Shown: piece after piece, positions 48,640 through 59,960 of the stretch
How positions within the stretch are numbered: position 1 is the stretch's first letter
Layout of the letters: each line of letters starts with the position of its first letter
DNA from: Datisca glomerata
Lineage: Eukaryota; Streptophyta; Magnoliopsida; Cucurbitales; Datiscaceae
Direction: 5' to 3'
DNA length: 64,000 bases
Assembly (NCBI GenBank): GCA_003255025.1
Contig: QANY01009387.1
Location: forward strand, 1,054,001-1,118,000
The notes under the pieces: model-generated
Seen by the model: only the letters and a program-made list of their open reading frames with translations
What the model was told of the DNA's origin: nothing
Databases searched by the model: none
Program-made: the position numbers and the translations under genes

Positions 48640-48912
48640 TAGAGGTGGTAAATGGGCCAGTTCGGCCTACAAAACCGGCCCGGCCCGGTCCGATATTAAA
48701 CAGTACCAGAATGGTTAAGGTTCACGGGCCTGGTCTGGGCCATCACAGGCCTTGTCTTCAAGGCCTATGGCCCGGCCCGTGAATCCACTCTTTTGTCTAA
48801 AAAATAATTATGCATGTAGTAAAGTTTGAACTATTGACCTCTCCCTGAAAAGACCCGAGCTCAGCCCGTGAACCACTTGGAAAGGCCCGGGCTGACCCGG
48901 CTACCACCCCTA
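48640..48912. mobile_element. hAT MITE, 273 bp, with perfect 8-bp target duplication
   Basis: Terminal inverted repeats are TAGAGGTGGTA at the left and TAGGGGTGGTA (inverse of the right end). The 8-bp flanks TTGAGGAG are identical (48632-48639 and 48913-48920). The interior is rich in GGCCCGG motifs, in contrast to the AT-rich surroundings. It has no coding. Confidence 0.92.
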
Positions 48913-48961
48913 TTGAGGAGTAAGTTCATCGATTTTTAAATTTCAGTGACCACATAGCACA

Positions 48962-49725
48962 CTAGTCGAGAAACACTTGCTTCTCATATAATGAATAATT
49001 TTAAAATTATACAATGTTTTAAAATTATTATTAACGTTAAAACAAATACATTAAGTTTTAAAATGTTATAAATCTAGAAAAAAAGAAACAATAATGGTAA
49101 TTTTCTCATATTTATAATTAAACTATTACAGATGTAAGGAAGTTTGAATATATTGTGCATCACCTGAAGATCATATATTTATAATAAAACTATTATAAAT
49201 AGAAGGATACTTGAATAAGCCGTGCATCACCTCGAGGTGATAAACTATCTATATGGGTTTTTGATTAAAAATACACAATTTTAACAAATTTATATAGTAA
49301 GATGAGATGAAAAGAAACTAAAAATAATAATTATTTGAAAAGAGAGAAATAAATATGATAAAATATTTTATTATGAATATGGACATTGAAAATTATTACA
49401 TGTATTATAAAACTTAAAAAACTAAACAAATTTTTTTATCCACAGATAGACAATAACCCATTATTATTGAATGAAATAATGTTCATGATAAGAATATCTC
49501 TAAAATTATATACATGATCATTTACATTCTCAATAACATAATAATATAAAATATTAATTTTTTAATAAAGTATTAGAAAATAATAATTAGTAAATATAAT
49601 TATACATGGGTTAAATAACAAAAAAGAAAACTTAATTCATACTACATTTAATGGGCTTAAAGGGTAAAAGGGGAAATCAAAAGTTTCTTCCCCTTAAACC
49701 ACTTTTAATACTAGTTAAGTCATGT
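48962..49725 (-). mobile_element. Non-autonomous Helitron-like element H2, inverted relative to H1
   Basis: On the minus strand it ends CTAG (48965-48962) before T, with the same terminal CTCGACTAG context as H1. Its interior shares TATATTATTATGTTATTGAG and TGTATATAATTTTAGAGAT with H1. The 5' end near 49725 has lost the TC start but keeps AAACTTTTGATT. Confidence 0.55.
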
Positions 49726-50520
49726 ACGTGTCTCAACCAATGATATTTTAGCTCATTTATATATCGTATCCATGTAGAGATATAGAATGATATACAAGAT
49801 CATGAAAAAATAATTCAAGTCAAATGAAGTAAAATAACTTATTTATTAAAAAAAGAGTTTCATTTAATGTGTTTAATATTAATTTTTACATTAAGTTTTA
49901 AGATAGTCTTGTAATCCATACTACTTAAAATAATTATTAAAAAATATTTAGTTAATTTGAGACTAATTTTAATGATAATTTGTCTTTTTATTTTTTAGAT
50001 AGTAATAATGAGGAGAAAACTTCTTTTAAAAAGATAATTTAAATAGGATGATCGAAATCTCTTAATATAATTTTCATGTTTATTTTTTAGTTTAAAAATT
50101 AATGTACGCAATTTCAAAAATAATTTGGGGCCATTATCATCTAAAAATAGTTCCCTGACTTCTACGCATTATAATATTTTTTAATCAAACAAGATTATAT
50201 TGAAAAATAAAAATCACAGTTAAAGGGGTTTAAACTACCATTTTACATAAACTTATTCTTTATCAATCAAACTAAAAAATAAGCAGGTAAACATAATCAT
50301 CAAGACTAACTCTATCATGATCTAGGTTATATCTTATAATAGCATCAATAATTGAGTTGTAATTTATATATGGTGTTGATAATGTAAAAGTGTAGGGGAG
50401 TATAATTATGATTTTTTATTTATCTAATTATTTGCTCATTTAACTAAATATCAACCACCATTAAAAAACCAATGTGAAAAACATGGTGCATTTTCTATGA
50501 TTGAATAATCACTACAATAT
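49726..50520. other. AT-rich intergenic sequence
   Basis: I see no gene or shared repeat. Confidence 0.4.
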
Positions 50521-50529
50521 CAACCACAT

Positions 50530-50754
50530 ATTTTTTTGTCAAAGAGAAGGGGTGTAAAAACACCCCAACAGAAAGAACCCTACATTAATAAAAAAAATAT
50601 ATAATTGCATAGGGCATACCCAGGGCATGAAATAGACACCTCAAGATGGAAAAGGAAATCAGTAGATGCATCAGGACATCCTAGCTAGGCTGACATCTCC
50701 TTAGCACCTTCATCATCTAACTTAGATCAACCAAAGCAAAGAAGAGAACTTGAA
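50530..50754 (-). repeat. Possible LINE 3' end, split by copia C1
   Basis: On the minus strand the piece runs from 59660-59281, is interrupted by the C1 element, then resumes at 50754 and ends near 50530 in a short poly(A). A hairpin GGGGTGT-AAAA-ACACCCC lies at 50549-50566, near the 3' end, as I recall for some plant LINE-related transcripts. No RT domain is visible. Confidence 0.35.
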
Positions 50755-50759
50755 GGAAC

Positions 50760-52708
50760 TAGTGGAATTATGTCCATAAAGTAGGACGCAATTTTTTTTT
50801 GAATATATAGTTATTTCTCAGAGATTTTGTATTACAGAATTAAAGTGTGTTTATAATTTACTCAAATCCTAGAACTATTATCAACGTAAGAAGAGTAAAG
50901 ACAGAGGGGTCTTCTAGATAAACTCTCCTGAAATAGTTCATAACATTATTCACAGTCTTAGGACTGACTGGGCAATCGAATCCGATTATGACTGTTAGGT
51001 TGAATCAATGGATGCCAGTCATGGAACATAGGAGTGGAGACTCAAACGGTTAACCTAGACGTGCTATTGAACATGTTGAATAGACCGGTACAAATTAGTT
51101 TAGAGCAAAAATTGTTTACCTAGCTCTAAATCTATTTGTTACATCTTAAGAGTATTTTCATAATTAACTTAATCCTGAATTGAATACGTAGCTGGACTTA
51201 GTTACTTGCGATCTTTGATATGTCAAATGGGTGAGTTCGAATTGGTGGACAATATCTCGATTGTTGGGATCGTAATTCAACTCTGTTGTAGTTACGTGAT
51301 TCACAGATATGAAAATTCGTGATTGGATTACGAAATCAACAATATCACCTTATACTTTATTGATGGGTGTGTGAATAAATAAATTGGGCCAAGTATTGAA
51401 TGAATTCAGTCATTGATTAAGACTTATGAATTGTACAAGACAGTTCACTATGTCTTTCTTATTCACAATCAATAAAAGAGTTATGGAAATAATAACAATA
51501 GGGGTAAGATGGTAATTTTACATCTCTGCTTTTATTATTGATATTCACGATGGATAATATGTTAAAATATTCTGTGGATCGTGAAATAAAAGAGTTTATT
51601 TGCACCAACAGAAAATGAAACGCGCATGAATCGAGAGTTGATTTGACATCGAACCTATAGCAGAGTCGTATAATGTCAGGTTTAAATAGGTAAGCAATTT
51701 ATAAAGATAAATTCTGCTGGTATTTATATCATATAGCTTTGTTCATGTACGTCCATTCAGTCTCAGGAATATCTCATGAGAACATGAATAAAAGAAACGA
51801 TATCAGTTGGACTAAAATATATTTTGGTGCCAATGTATATTTCCTACACTCATATGTGATGGTGTTGTCACTTAATTAGTTAAATGTGATTAATTTTATT
51901 AAAATTAATTAATTTATTATTTTCTAATTATTGGATAATTAATAAATAAAATTTAATTAATTAATTAATTGATAGAGATCAATTAGATTTATCAATTGAA
52001 TCGATGAATTTGATACAACACAAACTCTAAGAGGATATATACAAAATTCGGCCATGGTAGTTATTTTGGGGTTTATTTTCAAAAATTTGAAATATAGGGG
52101 TATATTTGTGAATTTCTAAAATTAATAACTATATATATGTGATAGCAAGTTGATTGTCAGGCGAATTGTATTAGATACAACACAACTCTAGAACACAATG
52201 AATTATACTGATCAATATAGTGTGTAATTACACAGAGAAAGAAAAAGAGTTTTCTTCCCCCCATCACATGTTGCTGCCGAATTTGAAACTGAAGGACGCA
52301 AAATTTGATTTTTCTTATTCAATCGCTTTGAGAGTTCATACTCAGTTCCTAAACAAATTCTTACGAGATATATTTCTAAAATTAACGAGTGGTTATTGGT
52401 GTGAAGATTTTGGAAAATTGGTTCTTGAAGATCAAGCTTGAAGATTAGATCTTTAATTTTGAAGAACGTGAAGAACGAATACAAGGATTCCACCAATTCA
52501 AAAAATCTTTGATACATAGCAAATGTGAAAATCGTTTCAACCTTTTTCTATTAATTTAAATATCTGATATTCATGATTGTTTGTTGTTTTGATTTTTAAT
52601 TATTCAGTTCGATTAAATAAGTTTTAGAAAATACTTTTGATATTCCGCCCACGAACCATTCGTGGTTCAAATTTTTTTTTATTTAATTTTAAAATTATTA
52701 ATCCAACA
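50760..52708 (+). repeat. 5' LTR of copia C1
   Basis: It starts TAGTGGAATTATG (TG changed to TA) and ends AATCCAACA. It is 1949 bp and matches 774-2779 throughout. Confidence 0.93.
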
Positions 52709-52710
52709 AT

Positions 52711-52721
52711 TGGTATCAGAG
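52711..52721 (+). other. tRNA-Met primer-binding site of C1
   Basis: TGGTATCAGAG begins 2 bp after the LTR end and is complementary to the 3' end of initiator tRNA-Met. Confidence 0.9.
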
Positions 52722-54687
52722 TTATAGGTTTTTTATTATGCATATAGATATTTGAAACGAATGTATCGATGAATTTGTTGAGGTGCGAGAGAGAGGGAAA
52801 AAGATCCTCGCCCGGTGTACTGGCTTGGCTCCTGCTTTGGTGGCATATATTTGTATATGGTAGATTCAAATCTATTTGAATGTTTATGTGATTGGATCCC
52901 TATCTATTGGTTCTAGGTGATTTTTCTTTCAATTTAGAATTGATGTACGCTGGATTTGAGGCATAGGATTTTATGTAATTTGTTTTATTGCAAAAGTTGT
53001 AAATTTTGATAAATTCGATGTATAATCGTTGCCACCTTGAAAATCACCGAAACACACCATTCGACGACGTTGTCGCCTAAAGTTGCAGCCACTGGAAAAC
53101 TGTCACCGGAAAAGTCGCCGAGGCCCACAGCCGTTCCGCACCACCTCCTGATGTCCACTGCCGTACCCTGCATGGTGACTAGGGTTTATGAAACCCTAAG
53201 TGATAACAATCAAGGATTAGGAAACCTTTTGATGTTTCACAAAAACTCTAATCTTATCTTTGATCTTTAAAATTTTGATTTTTAAAAGGATAAAAGATAA
53301 TTAAGATTCAAAAGCTAATTATCTAATTTTATCTATTTATCATTTGAATTTTGAATTCAAAACATAATTTTTTATTTTATGTTTTTATCTTTTGAATTTT
53401 GAATTTAAAAGATATTTTTTCATTTATCTTTTTATCTTTTAAATTTTAAATTTTAAAAGGATAATTAATGAGATTATTTAATTAGAAAAATATTTTTCCT
53501 TAATTAAAGGGTTTGGATCAAAATTTAAATTTTGAAATTTGAAAATTTGAGTTTTGAATTTTAAAATGACATAGACTTTTTTAAAGAGTTACAAAATGGA
53601 GGGACTTCGTGAAGGATAAAGAGACAATTACAGACCCCATGAAAACTGGTATTTAAATTATTGTAATTTAATTATTATTTTTTATGGATTGTAATTAGAA
53701 ATGAGTCAATAGGGAGGTTAATTTTGAATGAATGATTTATTATAAATCTAACTTCATCATATAACATGCCATATAAAAATACAGATATGCCAATATCAAA
53801 TTGCCATGTAGCATGTACATGCAACATTGTAGTTTAAATTTATAATTGGAGGTTAATTTTGAATGAATGATTTATTATCAATCTAACTTCATCATATAAC
53901 ATTCCATATAGAAATACAGATATGCCAATATCAAGTTGCCATGCAACATGTACATGCATCATTGTAATTTAAATTTATAAGGAGTTATTATTTAAATATA
54001 ATGCTACTTTTAGAAAAGTTATAAATTTTAAATTGAAATTTATTTTATATAAAAGTTTATAACTTTTCGAAATTTATTTTTTCAAATTAATAAAGAGTTA
54101 TGTTTTTTTTGAAAAAACAACGAAAAATCCATTTTTCCAAAAATTAAGTGGGAAGGTCTTTTACATTGAAACGTTCACAACGTAACTTGATTGTGGCACG
54201 AGAAATGGTTTAGAATCACCCTAGTAATCCTCTCTTTAGTGGGAGAAACTTTGGAATTGTGTCCATTTAAGTCATCAAGTTGCTTAAGAAGCTAAATCTT
54301 GTAAAGGAAGTGGTGAGGCAGGACCGTCCCTAGATGAACTATTAGTTTGTAGCAACTTTTAAAGTCCATGCGTTGGTTAAACACATAGACCGAAGCAAAG
54401 TGGAATCTCTCATAGGGGCTAGTCAATGGGGTGCTAGATGTGGTGACATCTTGAGAAGCGTTAATCAAACGAGAGGAGTCTCGATGCAATAGGAGGTAGC
54501 TTCGACGTTATCCTTAGATGAGACAAAATATCATTGTTCATCATGGAAGAAATATTTTTTTATTGAATTTTTAAATATTTAAGTATTTACATCATGCATC
54601 ATACTTTCTTAAATGATTGCGTATTTATTTACACTGTTTTATGTATTCTTTCCACTAATCATGTCATTATCTCCACTCTAAACTATC
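52722..54687 (+). other. C1 leader, about 2 kb, non-coding
   Basis: It lies between PBS and gag. GC-richer at 53030-53200, where overlapping frames on both strands are open but show no domain. The rest is AT-rich. Confidence 0.6.
53713..53981 (+). repeat. 135-bp tandem duplication in the C1 leader
   Basis: Units 53713-53847 and 53848-53981 are nearly the same (both start GGAGGTTAATTTTGAATGAA and contain ACAGATATGCCAATATCAA). Confidence 0.92.
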
Positions 54688-55440
54688 TTAAATGTGAATA
54701 AACTTATTGGGGAAAATTATGTAGATTGGAAACATAATCTTGATATCATGCTGATGGTAGAAAATCATAAGTTTGTGCTCACCACCCCTTGTCCCCTTGA
54801 CCCAATTGCTGAAGCGACTCAAGAGGAAAATGATGTTTATGCTTCTTGATTGCATTTTGATGTGATCATTAGGTGCTAGATCTTGGCTTTTGTTAGTAAT
54901 GTGTTGCAACAACAACATTAGAACCTAGAAATTGCCGTTGATATGATGTTGAACATCACCGAAATGTTCGAAGATCATGGATGTCAAGCAAGCCAAACAG
55001 GCAGCTGTGCGAAACTTCATGAACTGTATGATGAAACCTGGAACTTCTGTCAGATAACATATGATGCTGATAATTAGTTATCTGAACGAGATAGAGATCA
55101 TGAATGCTGAGGTAGATGGCGAGACATAAGTTGATAGATCCTTTAGACTCCGCCTGACACTTTTGAGAATTTAAAACTTAATTATTCGATGAATAAGTTA
55201 AGGTATTCACTTCCTGAGTTGATAAAGGATCTACAAGCTATTGAGAGCCTATTTCTGAAGGGCAATAGGAAGACTGTAGAGGCAAACTTTACTGAAGTAA
55301 GCCTTCCACCTATACACAAAAAAAAAACTCAGGAGAGGTCCCACGAAGGCTAAGAAGTAGAACTCAAAAGCTGCGAAAGACAAGTGCACTGCAAAAGTGG
55401 ATAAGTTGAAGGACAAATGTCATCATTGTGGGGCCGCTAG
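54688..55440 (+). pseudogene. C1 gag, N-terminal part, broken
   Basis: The frame reads NYVDWKHNLDIMLMVENHKF, the start of a copia UBN2-type gag. It continues with stops and shifts through NLKLNYSMNKLRYSLPELI and FLKGNRKTVEANFTE. It ends in the first half of the CCHC zinc knuckle at about 55418-55440, where a hAT-like element is inserted. Confidence 0.85.
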
Positions 55441-56695
55441 CAAGGTTGACTGGATCGTGATCCGGATTGCACGATCCTATAATGGATCAGCGATCCAGAT
55501 CGTGTAAATAATCACTTTTCAGTAGGATCAGTCTAAGATCATGGGATCGCGACCCGGCACCGATCCCGGTGATTAAGTAAATTAGGTGATTCTGCTTGCG
55601 CGAGCTAAACTAAACAGGCTACACTTAGTTAAATTAGGTGATGGGTGGGTCATAGATAGACCATTAACTCATGGGTCATGGGTGGATTAAATTTAAAGAC
55701 TACCTTGTTATTAGAAAACGTATTGATGGTGGGATTTGAACCCTTACTCCAAAGGTTCATAACTGACCATTTAACCATTGAATTAACTATGCTTGTTGTA
55801 ATAAAAATGAACATTATTATTTAACTAAATATTTGACTATTTTTATGACATTTCAATTTATTTTATATGACTTACACCTCTTAAATTTATCAAAATTAGA
55901 CGTACACCTTTTAAAGTTATGAAAATTAGAACGAATTCTGACACCGCTATTTTATTATATTTAGACAGTAATTTTACTATTGTTACAAACTTATTAAATT
56001 TTAACTTATATACAAACACTCACAAACCTAATGTATTATAAATTTATAATAATAATCTTAATCAATAATTATCTTTACATATTTATTTATTTATCTTTTT
56101 ATAACAATTCACATAATCATTGGACCACCTATGCTTATATAACAAAAAATAAATGTGTTATATTTAATTAAACATTTGACTATTTTTATGATATTTTAAT
56201 TTATTTATTTTATGACTTACACTATCAAAATTAGAATGAATTTTACCACCATAATTTTATTATATTTAGACATTAATTTTAATATTGTTGCAAACTTATT
56301 AAATTTTAACTTTTAAATCAAAACACTCTCAAACCAAATGTATTATAATAATGATCTTAACATATTCAATAAATAATTACCTTTATATATTTATTTATCT
56401 TTTATAATTTGAAACCTCTTATCTAGGGGATCATCATATATGTGTTTCTATGAGAACTCTACTTAATATTATGTTATTTTAGATGACTTGATATTAGTTT
56501 TATTTAATAGGTAGATGACTTGGTGTTATACAATCATTTTTTTAATATATTAAAGTATTATTAGCATAGACCAATTTTTTTACTAATAAATGATTAAGAA
56601 TTGATCCGATCTTACGATCCTTGATCCGATCTTACGATCTTCGATCTTATACCATTCCATTGATCCTAGGTAGGATCGTGATTTTGACAACCTTG
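55441..56695. mobile_element. hAT-like non-autonomous element inserted in the C1 zinc knuckle
   Basis: The termini are CAAGGTTG (55441) and CAACCTTG (ending 56695), perfect 8-bp inverted repeats. The 8-bp flanks are GCCGCTAG and ACCGCTGG, matching 6 of 8; each differs by one base from the likely original target. Removing the insert restores the spacing CX2CX4HX4C of the knuckle. The terminal regions repeat GATCCGATCTTACGATC-like motifs. No transposase. An internal duplication is listed separately. Confidence 0.88.
55815..56405. repeat. Internal direct duplication in the hAT-like element
   Basis: About 55815-56105 and 56165-56405 share ordered blocks: TTTGACTATTTTTATGA, ATTTTATTATATTTAGACA, CAAACTTATTAAATTTTAAC and TTATTTATCTTTT. 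Confidence 0.8.
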
Positions 56696-57671
56696 ACCGC
56701 TGGTCATTGGAAACGCAACTGCTCAGACTATCTTAAGGAGTTAAGATCTAAATGTATAGTACTTGTTATAAAGGCCTGTTATGTGGCTGACTCTATTTTT
56801 TCTTGGATTACAAATTTTGCAGCCACTAACTATTTATGTTGTTCCCTACAAGGGTGTAGGGAAATCAGAAGGCTTGATGAGGGCGAGTTCAGCTTCCGTT
56901 AGGGAAATGAAGCACTAGTGTCAGCTGTATCTATGAGAACTATTAAATTGTCATTTGATAACGGATTTATGGTTTTACGTGATGTTTATTATATCTCAAT
57001 TTTTGGAAAGAACCTTATTTCAATAGATAGTTTAATTGAGCAAGGCTTCAATTTGAATTTCATTGATAAAGATATTGATATTTTTAGAAATGGCTGCTCA
57101 ATTACTACTTCACATTCGATAAATAAATTGTTTTACGTAAAATCAATAGTTCCAATGATATGTGTCACTGAAGTGAATGTTGATTCACAAAGGGATAGTG
57201 AAATGTTAAAGTCTGACTCAGCTGATCTAACCTATTTGTGACCCTTACACCTTGGACATGTTAGCCTAGACAGGATTAAAAAATTTGCGAATGATGGTCC
57301 TTTGCAAATTTTAAGTGTGGGATCACTACCCACATGTGAATCCTGTATAGAAGGTAAAATGACCAAAAGATCCTTTTTGATAAAGAGTAAAAGAGCCATT
57401 CATTGCGTCGAACTCGCACATAGTGTGTTAGAGAGAACAGAATGGTGTGTTAGAGAGAATGAATTAAACTCTAATGATATGGTTAGATCCATGATGAGTT
57501 ACTCTTCCCTTCCAGATTCATTCTGGGGATATGTCTTGGAAACAACAACGTACATTCTGAACCAAGTTTCATCGAAGACAGTGCCTGGCATGCCAAATGA
57601 AGGATGGAGTGGACGAAATTCATTGGTTAACCACCTTAGAATATTGGGGTGCCCAACACATGTTCTAATTG
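56696..57671 (+). pseudogene. C1 gag end, protease, gag-pre-integrase and integrase tail, broken
   Basis: One frame runs through the whole piece with stops at 56900 and 57239. It starts with the second half of the zinc knuckle. The protease site at about 56806-56830 reads WITNFAATN, where a copia protease would have Asp-Ser-Gly, so the catalytic Asp is lost. FGKNLISIDSLIEQGF and HLGHVSLDRIKKFA mark gag-pre-integrase, and CESCIEGKMTKRSF the zinc-binding end. The DDE core is deleted near 57415-57440. The integrase tail (DMVRSMMSYSSLP, FWGY, ILGCPTH) follows and breaks straight into the 3' LTR. Confidence 0.88.
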
Positions 57672-59275
57672 TTATAAATTAGTTTAGAGATAAAACCATT
57701 TACCTAGCTCTGAATCTAATTGTTGCACCTTAAGGGTATTTTTATAACTACCTTAATCTTGAGGTGAATACGTAGCTTGACTTAGTTACTTGCGATATTT
57801 GATATGTAAAATGGGTAAGTTCAAATTGGGGGACAATATCTCAGCTGTTGAGATTGTAATTCAACTATATTGGAGTTACGTGATTCACATATATGAAAAT
57901 GCATAGTTAGATTGCGAAAACAACAACATCACCTTATGCTTTATCGATGAGTGTGTGAATAAATAAATCGGGTGTGGTATTCATTGAATTGAGTTATTGA
58001 TCAAGACTTATGAATTGTACGAGATAAATCACTATCATGTCATTTTTATTCATAATCAATAAAAGAGTTAAGAAAATAATAACAAGAGGGCTAAAATGGT
58101 AATTTTACATCCCCACTCTTCTTACCGATATTCACGATGGATGATGTGTTAAAATATTTTGTGGACCGTGAAATAAAAGAGTTTATTTGCACCAACAGAA
58201 AATGTAGCGCACATGAACTGAGAGTTGATTCGACATCGAACCTAAAGTGGAGTCGTACGATGTCATGATTAAATTGGTAAAAAAATTATAAAGAGAAATT
58301 TATCAGGTATTTGAATCATATAGCTTTGTTCATGTGGGTCCATTCGGTCTCAGGAATAGCTCATGAGAACAGGAATAGAAGAAATGATATCAGTTGGACC
58401 AAAATGTATTTTGGTGTCAAGGTGTATTTCCTACACTCATATGTTATGAGCGTTGTCATTTAATTAGTTAAGTGTGATTAATTATATTAAAATTAATTAA
58501 TTTATTATTTTATAATTCTTGAATAATTAATAAATAAAAAGAAATTAACTAATTAATTGATAGAAATCAATTGGATTGATGAATTTGATACAACACAAAC
58601 TCTAAGAGGATATATACAATATTTGGCCATGGTGGTTATTTTGGGGTTAATTTTCATAAATTTGAAATATAGGGCTATATTTACAAATTTTTAAAATTAA
58701 TAACTATATATGTGATAACAATTTGATTGTCAGACGAATTGTATTAGATACAACACAACTCTAGAACACAGTGAATTATACTGGCCAATACAGTGTGTAA
58801 TTACACAAAGAGAGAAAAAAAGTTTTCTTCCCCCTCACATGTTGTCGTCGAATTTCAAATTGAAGGAAGTAAAATTTATTTTTTCTTATTCAATCATTTT
58901 GAGAGTTTACACTCAGTTCCTAAACGAATTTTCATGAGATATATTTCTGAAATTAATTAGTGATTGTTGGTGTGAAGAAAATTTTGAGAAATTGGTTCTT
59001 GAAGATCAAGCTTGAAGATTTGGATCTTGAAGTTTGAAGAACGAGTACAAGGATTCCACCAATTCAGAAAATCTTTGATGCATCGTAGAGGTGAAAATCA
59101 TTTCAATCTTTTTCTATTCGTTTAAATATCTGATATGCATGATCGTTTGTTATTTTAGTTTTTAATTATTCAATTCGATTGAATAGGTTTTAGAAAAGAC
59201 TTTCTATGTTCCACCCACGAATCTGTTCATGGTTCAAATTTATTTTTCTTTAATTTTAAAACCACCGATCCAACA
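57672..59275 (+). repeat. 3' LTR of copia C1, 5'-truncated
   Basis: It begins at a point equal to about 1142 in the first C1 LTR, so about 370 bp is missing. It ends GATCCAACA and is followed by the GGAAC duplication. Confidence 0.92.
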
Positions 59276-59280
59276 GGAAC

Positions 59281-59660
59281 ACCACAGGTGGAGTCACAAC
59301 CAGCATAAATTTCAAAGTAGTCCCCTTGACTAGCCTCGTTAAAACCTTTCCTTAAAAAAATCCAATGGGGAAAACCCAGAAAAGAAAAAAAAAGTACTAG
59401 CCAAAAATAAGGATTATAAATCAAGAACTAGTATAAAAAATAGACACCCATAAAGGAAGGGAGCTCCTATGCACTAAACTGCTTAGCCTTATCGACTGAT
59501 AACCAAAGCGGAAGACACTCTCTCCAAATATGAAAATCACCAAAGACGTCATGACCAACACCATTAAAACTCATAGGAACATGATTAAAACAAATCTTAA
59601 CATCGATTTAAACCGCAAAATGTCAGTAATGACGGAATCACTGCCTATGTTGATGTTTTT
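59281..59660 (-). repeat. Rest of the LINE-like flank split by C1
   Basis: This is the minus-strand 5' part of the segment that continues at 50754-50530. One frame (59424-59227) has LFFSFLGFPHWIFLRKGFN. No RT domain was recognised. Confidence 0.3.
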
Positions 59661-59960
59661 TTTTTCAAACTTCAATAAAGATCATAAGTTCTATTCTTTT
59701 GGCTTCAAATTGGCCCTAATCCTCAGTAAGTGCTTTATTTTTATGGATATATGAACTCCAGGTTTAAGTTAAGAGTAAATTATCATGAATCAAGTAAGTG
59801 GTTAAATTTTAAGTTATCAAGTGATATTGCAATCATTTACAGTTAATTTGTTAATCATTTTAGAACAAACATAAACATATAAATGATTAACACATCACTT
59901 AGTCACTTAATGGTCACCCTAGAATTATTGTTAAGTTAACCACTATAAAAATGTTGCGTT
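59661..59960. other. AT-rich intergenic sequence
   Basis: I see no gene or shared repeat. Confidence 0.4.

Larger units (their letters stand above)
50760..59275 (+). mobile_element. Ty1/copia element C1 (second copy), internally deleted, target duplication GGAAC
   Basis: The 5-bp target duplication GGAAC is exact (50755-50759 and 59276-59280). The 5' LTR is 50760-52708, with PBS just after it. The interior holds a long leader, gag, a partial protease, gag-pre-integrase and the end of integrase. All of RT and RNase H and the first part of the 3' LTR are gone. A hAT-like element sits inside gag. It is the same family as 1-2779. Confidence 0.93.

Noticed and set aside
53037..53270. Overlapping open frames on both strands in the C1 leader
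   Set aside because: No domain, no start context, and the block is leader sequence of a retrotransposon.
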